From: Chitinophagaceae bacterium BSSC1
Lineage (GTDB): Bacteria; Bacteroidota; Bacteroidia; Chitinophagales; Chitinophagaceae
Direction: 5' to 3'
NCBI GenBank assembly: GCA_002256435.1
Contig: NKJC01000005.1
Location: forward strand, 62,001 to 126,000
Length of the DNA: 64,000 nt
Part shown: positions 43,969 through 52,542 of the stretch, piece after piece
Numbering within the stretch: the first letter of the stretch is position 1
Layout of the letters: the number at the start of each line of letters is the position of its first letter
Position numbers and translations under genes: made by a program
The notes under the pieces: model-generated
Seen by the model: only the letters and a program-made list of their open reading frames with translations
Told to the model about the DNA's origin: nothing
Database searches by the model: none

Positions 43969-44799
43969 CTATTTCATCTCTGCAATTGCCACTGGATCCA
44001 TATCGGAGAAGACCTGATTTTCACCAGCCATTGCCCAGATAAATCCGTAGTTGGTAGTGCCAGGCCCACAATGCACAGACCAAGGTGCAGAAATGACTGC
44101 TTCGTGATTAGCCATCACCAAGTGTCTAGTTTCTTGAGGCTCTCCCATTAAATGGAATACCCTATGTTGTGCTGGTAAATCAAAATAGAAATAAACTTCC
44201 ATTCTGCGCGTATGGGTATGTGGTGGAACAGAGTTCCAAACACTTCCTTCAGCTAAAACGGTTAACCCCATCACCAATTGGCAACTCTTAATGCCGTCTA
44301 AATGAATGTATTTGTAAATGGTACGCTTGTTAGCGGTAGCTGTTTCTCCCATGGCTACTGGTGCTGCGGCTTCCTTGGTCATCAAAGTATTGGGATAAGA
44401 AGCGTGTGCAGGCGTAGACATTAAAAAGAAATCTGCTGGGCTACTGGCACTCTTGCTAGAGAAGCTTACGTCTTGGGTTCCTTTGCCCAAATACAAACAA
44501 TCCAGTTTAGAAAGCTCATAACTAACTCCATCGGCAACTACGGTTCCATCACCACCTACATTGATAATACCCAACTCTCTTCTTTCAAGAAAATAATTGG
44601 CTTTTAACTCTTCTTCTACTTTTAAAGGAACACTGGCATTTACTGGTTTAACCCCACCTACAATCACGCGATCATAGTGAGAATAAACCAGTTCCAAATG
44701 ATCCGCTTGCATTAAAGACTGCACTAGAAAATTCTCACGCAGTTCTGCGGTGCTCATGCCCTTTACTTCTTTAGGGCTATTTTGAAATCTAATTTGCAT
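43969..44799 (-). CDS. kduI: 5-keto-4-deoxyuronate isomerase
   Basis: KduI converts 4-deoxy-5-keto-uronate, made from unsaturated oligouronides, to 2,5-diketo-3-deoxygluconate. The 276-residue cupin has the zinc ligands in PPHTHTRRMEVYFYF and the surrounding ERRELGIINVGGDG and LNWDAPWSVHCGPG-type segments (here VISAPWSVHCGPGT). It lies 53 bp after kduD on the same strand. Confidence 0.95.
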   Translation of the reverse strand: MQIRFQNSPKEVKGMSTAELRENFLVQSLMQADHLELVYSHYDRVIVGGVKPVNASVPLKVEEELKANYFLERRELGIINVGGDGTVVADGVSYELSKLDCLYLGKGTQDVSFSSKSASSPADFFLMSTPAHASYPNTLMTKEAAAPVAMGETATANKRTIYKYIHLDGIKSCQLVMGLTVLAEGSVWNSVPPHTHTRRMEVYFYFDLPAQHRVFHLMGEPQETRHLVMANHEAVISAPWSVHCGPGTTNYGFIWAMAGENQVFSDMDPVAIAEMK

Positions 44800-44852
44800 A
44801 TGGTCAAGTTTTAAAATATTTATTAATTATAATCGACTAATTTTTTAAGCAG

Positions 44853-45623
44853 TTATCTTCCCATCCAACCGCCATCAACGGTTAAGATAGTACCACTAAC
44901 ATAATTTGAAGCAGCAGATGCTAAGAAAACAGTAGGTCCTTTAAAGTCTTCTATCTCACCCCAACGGCCTGCCGGTATTCTGTCTAAAATGGTTTTGCTT
45001 CTTTCTGGGTCATTACGCAAAGCTTCTGTATTATCAGTTGCAATATAACCTGGCGCAATGCCATTTACCTGTACTCCTTTTGAAGCCCATTCATTGCTCA
45101 AAGCCTTTACCAAACTACTCAATGCGCCTTTACTGGCTGCATATCCTGGTACATTTATGCCACCTTGAAAGCTGAGCAAGGAGCAAGTAAAGATGACCTT
45201 TCCTGAACCGCGTTCAATCATTTTTTTACCAAATTCCCTTGCCAAAATAAATGGCGCATCCAGGTTTAATGCTAGCACTTGATCCCAGTATTCATCTGGG
45301 TGTTCTGCTGCGGGTTTGCGCATGATGGTTCCAGCATTGTTCACTAAAATATCAATCACAGCATGTTCTGACTGTACTTTTTCAATAAAGGCTAAAAGCG
45401 CCGTTCTCTCACTCAAATTGGCTTGGTAAGCAAAGAATTTTCTACCCAAAGCCGTAACGGCTAATTCAATTTCTGATCCACTGGCTGCCAATGATCCTGA
45501 AACGCCAATAATATCGGCTCCAGCCTCTGCCAAAGCAATGGCCATGGCTTTTCCAATTCCTTTATTACATCCTGTTACAAGGGCTATTTTACCCTTTAAT
45601 TCAAATAATGATGGTGTTTGCAT
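44853..45623 (-). CDS. kduD: 2-deoxy-D-gluconate 3-dehydrogenase
   Basis: KduD reduces 2,5-diketo-3-deoxygluconate to KDG with NAD(P)H. The 256-residue SDR has the cofactor motif TGCNKGIGKAMA, NNAGTIMRKPAAEHPDEYWD, and the catalytic YAASKGALSSL (YxxxK) with the Ser in CSLLSFQGG. It is the first gene of kduD-kduI-kdgK2. The 111-bp upstream gap holds a LacI-type operator and a hairpin. Confidence 0.95.
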   Translation of the reverse strand: MQTPSLFELKGKIALVTGCNKGIGKAMAIALAEAGADIIGVSGSLAASGSEIELAVTALGRKFFAYQANLSERTALLAFIEKVQSEHAVIDILVNNAGTIMRKPAAEHPDEYWDQVLALNLDAPFILAREFGKKMIERGSGKVIFTCSLLSFQGGINVPGYAASKGALSSLVKALSNEWASKGVQVNGIAPGYIATDNTEALRNDPERSKTILDRIPAGRWGEIEDFKGPTVFLASAASNYVSGTILTVDGGWMGR

Positions 45624-45678
45624 AGCTTAAATTTAATCCATAAATACTAGTACGTGTAAAGTTAATCCCTATCAAACT

Positions 45679-45704
45679 CAAAAGCCCTCAGAAGAGAGCT
45701 TTTG
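45679..45704. promoter_or_regulatory. Hairpin between uxaC and kduD
   Basis: Arms CAAAAGC (45679-45685) and GCTTTTG (45698-45704) extend inward through CTC/GAG. It sits between the operator and kduD on the minus strand. It lacks a long T run, so it is either a weak terminator of the susC-uxaC run or an attenuator for kduD. Confidence 0.5.
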
Positions 45705-45715
45705 AAAAGAATATT

Positions 45716-45733
45716 TACGTTATCGTTTGCGTG
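45716..45733. promoter_or_regulatory. LacI-type operator upstream of kduD
   Basis: TACGTTATCGTTTGCGTG: the right half-site CGTTTGCGT is identical to the site at 39818-39835 and the left half is degenerate. It starts 2 bp after the uxaC stop and 93 bp before kduD. Confidence 0.65.
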
Positions 45734-45734
45734 T

Positions 45735-47156
45735 CTACACTGTTGGGGTAATGCCCTTCCACCCAAAATAGTTCTGGGCATTTCTGTAGCAGATATCTTG
45801 AATTACAGAACCCACCCATTCAATATCATTGGGCAATTCTCCGCTCTCAATTTCTGTTCCAAACAAATTGCACAACAACCTTCTAAAGTATTCATGTCTT
45901 GGGAAAGACAAGAAACTTCTGGAATCTGTCAGCATTCCAACAAATCGGCTTAACAATCCCATATTAGAAAGCGCATTCATTTGCTTCACCATGCCGTCTT
46001 TCTGATCTAAGAACCACCAAGCAGAACCGTATTGAATTTTACCCGCAATAGACCCATCATTGAAATTACCAATCATGGTGGCCATCAATTCATTATCTGC
46101 TGGATTCAGGTTATACAAAATGGTTTTGGCCAAGGTATTGCCCGTATCTAATTTGTTCAAGAATTTGGCCAATGCCCTTCCTTGTTGAAAATCGCCAATG
46201 GAATCCCATCCAGTGTCTGGTCCCAACTGTTGCATCATCCTGGCATTGTTATTTCTCAAAGCGCCTAAGTGAAATTGTTGCACCCAACCTTTTTCATGAT
46301 CCCATTCTGCAAAATGCAAGAGCATGGCCGATTTGAATTTCAATTGCTCGGTTTCATTCAATGCTTTTCCTGAATGAATCTTATTGAAAATGCTATCAAT
46401 TTCTGAACCAGTAAAGTCTTCAGCATAGATTTCTTCCAAACCATGATCAGATACCGCACAACCAGCTTCTGCAAAAAAGTCGTGTCTGTTTTGCAAAGCA
46501 TAGAGATAATCATCAAAAGAGGAAATTGAGATATTGGTACTTGCTTGTAGTTTTTGTAAATAGTTGTTGAATTGCTCTGGATTTACCACATTCATGGCAT
46601 TGTCTGGCCTAAAGGCTGGCAGAATAGGAATTTCAAATCCTTGCTCTTTTAATTGTTTGTGATACCTAAGGTCATCAACAGGATCATCTGTTGTACAAAC
46701 CAAGGCCACATTCATTTTGCGCAATAGATTTTGCACAGAATATTCTGGCGTCTTAATCAAATTTGAGGCTGTTTCATAAACCAATTTGGCAGAATCGGCA
46801 TTCAGAATTTCGGTAATGCCAAAATAACGCTGTAATTCCAGATGCGTCCAATGATACAAGGGATTGCGCAAGGTATAGGGAACGGTTGCTGCCCATTTTT
46901 CAAACTTGTCTTGGTCTGGTTGATCACCAGTACAGAAAGATTCATGAACCCCATTGGTACGCATGGCGCGCCATTTATAATGGTCACCATATAACCAAGC
47001 CTGTGTAATATTTTGAAAAGAATGGTTCTCTGCAATTTGCTGTGGTGGTAAATGACAGTGATAATCAATCACGGGCATTTGCTTAGCGTATTCATGGTAG
47101 AGTTTCTCTGCTGTCTTGTTTTGTAACAGGAAGTGCTCATTTAAAAAGGGCTTCAT
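45735..47156 (-). CDS. uxaC: Uronate isomerase
   Basis: UxaC isomerises galacturonate to tagaturonate (and glucuronate to fructuronate). The 473-residue amidohydrolase-fold product has the metal motif PVIDYHCHLPPQQIAEN and the C-terminal FSFPRHEYFRR-type segment (here SFLSFPRHEYFRRLL), with WVGSVIQDICYRNAQNYF. The start at 47156 (MKPFLNEHFLL) is chosen; the frame is open to 47228. It is the last gene of the long run from susC. Confidence 0.95.
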   Translation of the reverse strand: MKPFLNEHFLLQNKTAEKLYHEYAKQMPVIDYHCHLPPQQIAENHSFQNITQAWLYGDHYKWRAMRTNGVHESFCTGDQPDQDKFEKWAATVPYTLRNPLYHWTHLELQRYFGITEILNADSAKLVYETASNLIKTPEYSVQNLLRKMNVALVCTTDDPVDDLRYHKQLKEQGFEIPILPAFRPDNAMNVVNPEQFNNYLQKLQASTNISISSFDDYLYALQNRHDFFAEAGCAVSDHGLEEIYAEDFTGSEIDSIFNKIHSGKALNETEQLKFKSAMLLHFAEWDHEKGWVQQFHLGALRNNNARMMQQLGPDTGWDSIGDFQQGRALAKFLNKLDTGNTLAKTILYNLNPADNELMATMIGNFNDGSIAGKIQYGSAWWFLDQKDGMVKQMNALSNMGLLSRFVGMLTDSRSFLSFPRHEYFRRLLCNLFGTEIESGELPNDIEWVGSVIQDICYRNAQNYFGWKGITPTV

Positions 47157-47203
47157 ACAATCAATTTTTCTTATCCTTTGGCATGGTTGGCTGTACCAAC
47201 CGT

Positions 47204-48862
47204 TTATAAACTCACTCCCCTTTTCCAAGGAATGAAATCATCTTGTCCGTGTTTTACAGCAGCAACTTTTATATTCCCGCTAGCAACTTCAACAACATAA
47301 TCCAAAATACGTTCACCGGCTTCTTCAATAGTTTCTTCACCTTCTATGATAGTTCCAGTATTGATATCCATAATATCTTGCATTCTTTGAAAGAGTGCAG
47401 AATTAGTTGCTATTTTCACAACAGGTGTAATGGGGTTACCAGTTGGGGTACCTAATCCAGTTGTAAATAACACCACAGTTGCCCCAGAAGCAACTTCTGC
47501 AGTGGTTGATTCTACATCATTACCTGGTGTACACAATAAATTTAAACCGGGTTTGGTAACAGGTTCTGTATAATCCAACACATCTACTACAGGAGAGGTT
47601 CCACCTTTTTTGGCTGCACCCGCACTTTTAATGGCGTCTGTAATCAATCCATCTTTTATATTTCCAGGAGAAGGATTCATATAAAATCCACTTCCCGCTT
47701 CTTCCGCTAAGCGATTATAGGTCTGCATCAAGTGCATAAATCTATTAGCCTTTTGTTCGTCTACACAACGGTCACTCAATTCTTGTTCAACACCACATAA
47801 TTCAGGAAATTCAGAAAGAATCACAGAACCACCCAATGCAACCAAGAGATCAGAAGTAAAGCCAATGGCTGGATTGGCAGAGATGCCCGAGAATCCATCC
47901 GAACCTCCACATTCTAATCCTATTACAATTTTAGAAACTGGGGCAGGTTCTCTTTTTTGTTCATTGGCCTTAACCAAGCCTTTGAAAGTTTGTTGAATGG
48001 CTGAGGCCAATAAATTGGTTTCCAATCCTGTTTTCTGTTGTTCTAATATATAGAGTGGACGGTCATATTCAGGAATCCTTTTGGCAATTTCTTCTTGCAA
48101 CATAGAGACTTGCGCATTCTGACAACCCAAACTCAACACAGTAGCACCTGCGCAGTTAGGATGAGTAATATAGCCGGCCAATAAGGCACACAAAGCTTGT
48201 GCGTCTGACCTTACGCCACCACAACCACCTTCGTGATTTAAAAATTTAATACCACTAATATTTGGGAACAAAGGTTCTGCACCTTGACCCACTAATTTCT
48301 CTTCAAACAATTCCGCTTCAATGGTATCCAAACTTGCTCCACTTTTGTACAAACTAGCTAATTTGTTGGTGTATTGGTGGTATTTTCTGGGACGCGCATA
48401 ACCCAATTCTTCCATCAAGGCTTCTTTCAATACTTCTACATTTCTATTCTCACAAAAAACCATGGGAACTACTAACCAATAATTGCCCGTACCAACAGAA
48501 CCATTCTTGCGATGGTAACCCATAAATATTCTGTTCTTCCATTTTTCAACAGAGGGCATTTGCCAAGCCGTTCTACGCTCTCCTAATTGATATCCATCTG
48601 AAGCGTGTCTGATATTTTCAGTAGCAATTCTTACGCCAATAGCTAATGATGTTTTAGCCTTACCTACTAAAACCCCATACATAATAATATCTTGGCCTTC
48701 AGCAATTTCTTTTGTGGTGAATTTGTGTTTGGCTGGAACATCTTCTAACAAAGTATAAGACTGGCCATTAAATTCCAATGTTTCACCCTTTGCCAAATCT
48801 TGCAAAGCAACTAATACATTATCATTGGGGTGTACTTGTAAGATTCTTCTTTTAATAGACAT
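47204..48862 (-). CDS. uxaA: Altronate dehydratase
   Basis: UxaA dehydrates altronate to KDG. The 552-residue product has an N-terminal SAF domain (residues about 1-100; LQVHPNDNVLVALQDLAKGE) and a large C-terminal domain with GYHRKNGSVGTGNYWLV, HEGGCGGVRSDA, VIGLECGGSDGFSGISANPAIG and LCTPGNDVESTTAEVASGA. Conserved cysteines suit an iron-dependent enzyme. It starts 10 bp after uxaB. Confidence 0.95.
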   Translation of the reverse strand: MSIKRRILQVHPNDNVLVALQDLAKGETLEFNGQSYTLLEDVPAKHKFTTKEIAEGQDIIMYGVLVGKAKTSLAIGVRIATENIRHASDGYQLGERRTAWQMPSVEKWKNRIFMGYHRKNGSVGTGNYWLVVPMVFCENRNVEVLKEALMEELGYARPRKYHQYTNKLASLYKSGASLDTIEAELFEEKLVGQGAEPLFPNISGIKFLNHEGGCGGVRSDAQALCALLAGYITHPNCAGATVLSLGCQNAQVSMLQEEIAKRIPEYDRPLYILEQQKTGLETNLLASAIQQTFKGLVKANEQKREPAPVSKIVIGLECGGSDGFSGISANPAIGFTSDLLVALGGSVILSEFPELCGVEQELSDRCVDEQKANRFMHLMQTYNRLAEEAGSGFYMNPSPGNIKDGLITDAIKSAGAAKKGGTSPVVDVLDYTEPVTKPGLNLLCTPGNDVESTTAEVASGATVVLFTTGLGTPTGNPITPVVKIATNSALFQRMQDIMDINTGTIIEGEETIEEAGERILDYVVEVASGNIKVAAVKHGQDDFIPWKRGVSL

Positions 48863-48872
48863 GATAAACTGA

Positions 48873-50384
48873 TTAATCCTTTAAAGTTCGCAAAATTTCT
48901 GTAATTCCTTGTTCTTGGCAAGCAGCTAATACTTGAACTAGTTCTTGTACAAATCCAGGAATACTGGTAAGGTTGGCATTCCAAATGCTGGTCTCTTGTA
49001 AAACAGCTATCACCGTTTTTTCTAGATTGGGTTCTTGCCAGCAAAGATGCATACTGGCTAGTTTCTCATCTGTCAATGCAATCCTATTGCCGCTAACTTC
49101 GGCATAATATTTTCCATCGCCATCCTGTACCGTACGCATCAACAGAAGGTAGGCAGCAAAGCCCAATAACATCCTTTTTCTAGAGACTGAACCCTGCTCA
49201 TATGCCCTTTGTATTAGGGGCATACACCTTGATGCCATTTTCAGGCTGTATTGCATGCTAATATTCACCCAACGGTGTTCAATACTGTTATTTCTAAAAC
49301 GGTCAATGACTTGCTGGGCAAAATCTTGCGCTTCCGCTTCTGAAATGGATGCAGAAACTACTAAGGGCTTAATTTCTTCCATCATCAACTCAGAAACAAA
49401 GCCTCTAAACTGTTCAGCAGCCATGGCCTCTTTTACGGTTTCAAATCCACTTAACATAGCCAAAGCACAAGAAAAACTATGGGTAGCATTTAGCAATCTA
49501 AGTTTGAGCTCCTTGTACTTAGAAATATCATGAGTCAATTTAACACCAGGATTCACAGAAGCAAAAGACAAGATTTCTTTGGTTCTCTCACGCTCGGTTT
49601 CAATAGCCCACAAACTATATGGCTCTGCCATGATCATCAAACTGTCTTCATAGCTTAATGTCTCTTGGAGCAATTTGGCATCTTGAGCTGGTAATTTACC
49701 TGGCACAATTCTATCAACTAAAGAATTACAGAAATCATTGGCATTCACCAACCAGTCTGTAAATGAAGTATCCAATTGATTAAACTTGGCTAAGTCTAAT
49801 AATATTGATTTCAGTTTAAATCCATTATCAGAAATTAATTCTGTAGGAATAATCACCATTCCTGATTCAGTTGAACCATTAAAATGCTGATATCGTTTAT
49901 ATAAGAAAGACAAAAGTTTTGCTGGAAAAGAAGCTGGTGGATGAGCGTGAATTGATTCTTCTACTAAAACAATTCCCACTTCTGTTGTATTCGATACCAC
50001 CACTTGCATGTCTGGATTTTCAGCTGCTGTTAAAATAGTAGCCCAATGACTATTGGCAGCCAATACCCTACTAATACTGGCATTTAAGTCCCACCTATCT
50101 ACTGCTTGTCCATTTTCAAAACCTCGTACCACAACGGTATACAAACCATCTTGTTGTTGAAAATCATCAGAGCCTGGGGTATCTGTAGATTTAATCACCA
50201 GAACCCTACCATTAAAAACCCCTTGCTTATTGGCTAGGTCTATATATACATCAGGCAGTCCCCTAAGTAATACCCCAGTACCAAATTGCAAAACCCTTTC
50301 TGGTAATGCCATCAAGGATTGAAAATCTTTTTCTCCAGCTTTGTTTGTTATAGAACCAATTGTTCCTTTATTCAATTTGCTCAT
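48873..50384 (-). CDS. uxaB: Tagaturonate reductase
   Basis: UxaB reduces tagaturonate to altronate with NADH. The 503-residue mannitol-dehydrogenase-family product has VLQFGTGVLLRGLPDVYIDLAN near the start, the NAD fold, MVIIPTELISDNGFKLKSI and LKLRLLNATHSFSCALAMLSGFE with the catalytic Lys-Asn-His region. It starts 17 bp after the pectinesterase-PL10 gene, with uxaA 10 bp downstream. Confidence 0.93.
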   Translation of the reverse strand: MSKLNKGTIGSITNKAGEKDFQSLMALPERVLQFGTGVLLRGLPDVYIDLANKQGVFNGRVLVIKSTDTPGSDDFQQQDGLYTVVVRGFENGQAVDRWDLNASISRVLAANSHWATILTAAENPDMQVVVSNTTEVGIVLVEESIHAHPPASFPAKLLSFLYKRYQHFNGSTESGMVIIPTELISDNGFKLKSILLDLAKFNQLDTSFTDWLVNANDFCNSLVDRIVPGKLPAQDAKLLQETLSYEDSLMIMAEPYSLWAIETERERTKEILSFASVNPGVKLTHDISKYKELKLRLLNATHSFSCALAMLSGFETVKEAMAAEQFRGFVSELMMEEIKPLVVSASISEAEAQDFAQQVIDRFRNNSIEHRWVNISMQYSLKMASRCMPLIQRAYEQGSVSRKRMLLGFAAYLLLMRTVQDGDGKYYAEVSGNRIALTDEKLASMHLCWQEPNLEKTVIAVLQETSIWNANLTSIPGFVQELVQVLAACQEQGITEILRTLKD

Positions 50385-50401
50385 CTCTTATGAATTGCTT
50401 A

Positions 50402-52489
50402 CTAATTGTTGTTAATTGTTTTCCATTTGGGATATTCCTTGGTCAACAAGTTTTCTGGCCAAACACCATACCAAGCATAACCGGTTCTTCTTTCCCACTC
50501 AATTTCTTTCACATCATATTTCTTCTGGCTATCTCTTCCACTAAACATGGGTCTATTGGTTTCAATTTCATAGAACCTTGCCCAAACACTTGCATTGGCA
50601 TCTGCCACCAAAACCCTATCCTTACCCTTGGGTTGATCGGGTGCTGCAACATCTTGGTATCTATAACCATTCACTTTTACAGCTTGAAACCATTCAATAG
50701 CAGCATTGATAGCTTGTTTCACAGCAACTGATGGTTGTTTTTGTCTCATCAAGAACCTTACAATTGCTACAGACTCATTGGCACTAATAGATGCTAGTTC
50801 AAACTTTCTTGCCATTTCTGGCACTAGGGTAATAGGATTGTACTGGGTGCACCAAGCTGTGAGTTTACCATTCACTTTAATCTGTGTATTGAGGATGCAA
50901 TCAATGGCTCTTTTAATAGCCATTTCAGCTGCAGGCGCAAATACAGGATTGATTTTATCAAACCCATTTTTCCCTTCTACTATATCACCTAAAATATTGA
51001 GCACATTCACCATGGCATTATCATTGTAAGTGATCTGTGCCCTGTACAAACTTGCGTCTGGAAAATATTGTGGCCATCCGCCTTTGGCATTTTGAGCTCT
51101 TAAACAATAAGCTATTCCCTTTTCAACTGCAGCCAAATATCTTGGATTAGCCGTTCTTATATAGGCCGCCATCAAATATTTGATTTCTCTACTAGTAGCT
51201 TCATTATCAAATGTGGCGTCTATATGCATGGAATCTGTCAATGCTGCTTTGGCTTCTACAATTGTCATTGGTTTTTGGTAATCCAATTTAACTTCATTCA
51301 CAGCTTTGGGCCATCCGCCTACGGCGCGTTGAAAGAACAACATTTTTTCAGCAATAGTATCAATACTAGGCTGTTGACTTGTTGCAGGAATTTGGTATAC
51401 AGCAGGCACTACTTTGAATTCAGGTTTGGCTTTGACAAAGCTGATCAACTCGGGTTTCCAACTTTCATGAAATACCCAAGTTGCTGTGATGGTTTCTGGA
51501 CTAATTTTTGATTCAGATAAATTGTTTGCAAACCAACCATAGTCTCCACCTTCTTTGTGACAATTGTAGAAATAAATTCTGCGTCCCCATTGAATCTGGT
51601 TTTGCGGTTGCGATGGGTTTAGATAAATAGGCGCGTCAGCCATATTTTTGGCAAACTTGCAATCCAATAAGAAAAACTGTGCGTCTCTATGATACCTTCC
51701 TAATTTAAACCCGTCTTCACCTTTAAAGACACAATTTTTTAATACCGTTTTACTGTCTTGATTTCCTGACCCGTCATGCCAAATAGCAGCGGTGTTTCCA
51801 TGTGCATTGAACACGCAATTCTCCGCATAAGCCCAACCGCGGGGGCAATAGAAATCAACCCCACCTTCCATTTCACAGTCTTTGAAATAAAATTGGCCTT
51901 CAATTGTATTCCATGGGCTTACGGTATCACCACCATAGGCTTTGAAATTACAATTGCGGGCAATTAACCTAGTTGTACCAAAACTTCTCAAAGCCATTTG
52001 GTGGCCCGATTTTTTAACTACTTTAAAGGGATTAGCAGAATCTGATTTACAATCTATATGCATCTCATCTTTTAGGTTAAATCCAAAATCATTTGAGATG
52101 GTTAGATTCTCCAAAACTATATCAGAACCTTTTAGATTAATAGTAGCCACACCCCAATCATCAGGGTGTTCACAACGCCAAATATCCCTGGCCTGTGAGC
52201 AACGAATCTGTGTTTTGTTTTTGTCTTCTCCTACAAGGGCTACAAATTGCTTTTCAATAAATATTTTCTCTTGATAAACCCCATTCTTAATCAGGATGAC
52301 CCTATGTTCAGCAGCTTGATCTGGAAGACTGTTGATAGCCGCTTGGATACTTGTAAAATCACCTTTACCATGTTGGTCAACCACAATTACTTTAGCTGCT
52401 GCACTTACTTGAATGCTGGTCAAAACCAACATCAAACAGCATAGCTGAATACATGCAATTAAACAATAAGATGTTCCTTTCTTTTTCAA
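50402..52489 (-). CDS. Pectinesterase (CE8) - pectate lyase (PL10) fusion
   Basis: This is a secreted two-domain pectin enzyme. A signal peptide precedes KVIVVDQHGKGDFTSIQAAINSL at about residue 32. Residues about 32-340 form a right-handed beta-helix pectin methylesterase of family CE8, with AYGGDTVSPW and EMEGGVDFYCPRGWAYAENC in the catalytic area. The usual QD of this family is GD here. Residues about 365-695 are a PL10 lyase with FFQRAVGGWPKAVNEVKLDY, TFDNEATSREIKYL, GGWPQYFPDASLYRAQITYNDNAMVNV and RFYEIETNRPMFSGRD. Together they would remove methyl esters and then cut polygalacturonate by beta-elimination. 695 residues. It sits between the GH105 gene and uxaB. Confidence 0.88.
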   Translation of the reverse strand: MKKKGTSYCLIACIQLCCLMLVLTSIQVSAAAKVIVVDQHGKGDFTSIQAAINSLPDQAAEHRVILIKNGVYQEKIFIEKQFVALVGEDKNKTQIRCSQARDIWRCEHPDDWGVATINLKGSDIVLENLTISNDFGFNLKDEMHIDCKSDSANPFKVVKKSGHQMALRSFGTTRLIARNCNFKAYGGDTVSPWNTIEGQFYFKDCEMEGGVDFYCPRGWAYAENCVFNAHGNTAAIWHDGSGNQDSKTVLKNCVFKGEDGFKLGRYHRDAQFFLLDCKFAKNMADAPIYLNPSQPQNQIQWGRRIYFYNCHKEGGDYGWFANNLSESKISPETITATWVFHESWKPELISFVKAKPEFKVVPAVYQIPATSQQPSIDTIAEKMLFFQRAVGGWPKAVNEVKLDYQKPMTIVEAKAALTDSMHIDATFDNEATSREIKYLMAAYIRTANPRYLAAVEKGIAYCLRAQNAKGGWPQYFPDASLYRAQITYNDNAMVNVLNILGDIVEGKNGFDKINPVFAPAAEMAIKRAIDCILNTQIKVNGKLTAWCTQYNPITLVPEMARKFELASISANESVAIVRFLMRQKQPSVAVKQAINAAIEWFQAVKVNGYRYQDVAAPDQPKGKDRVLVADANASVWARFYEIETNRPMFSGRDSQKKYDVKEIEWERRTGYAWYGVWPENLLTKEYPKWKTINNN

Positions 52490-52542
52490 TGCTTTTTTTT
52501 GTTACTAATAGTTGAGAAATGAATTGTCAATTATTAGATAGA

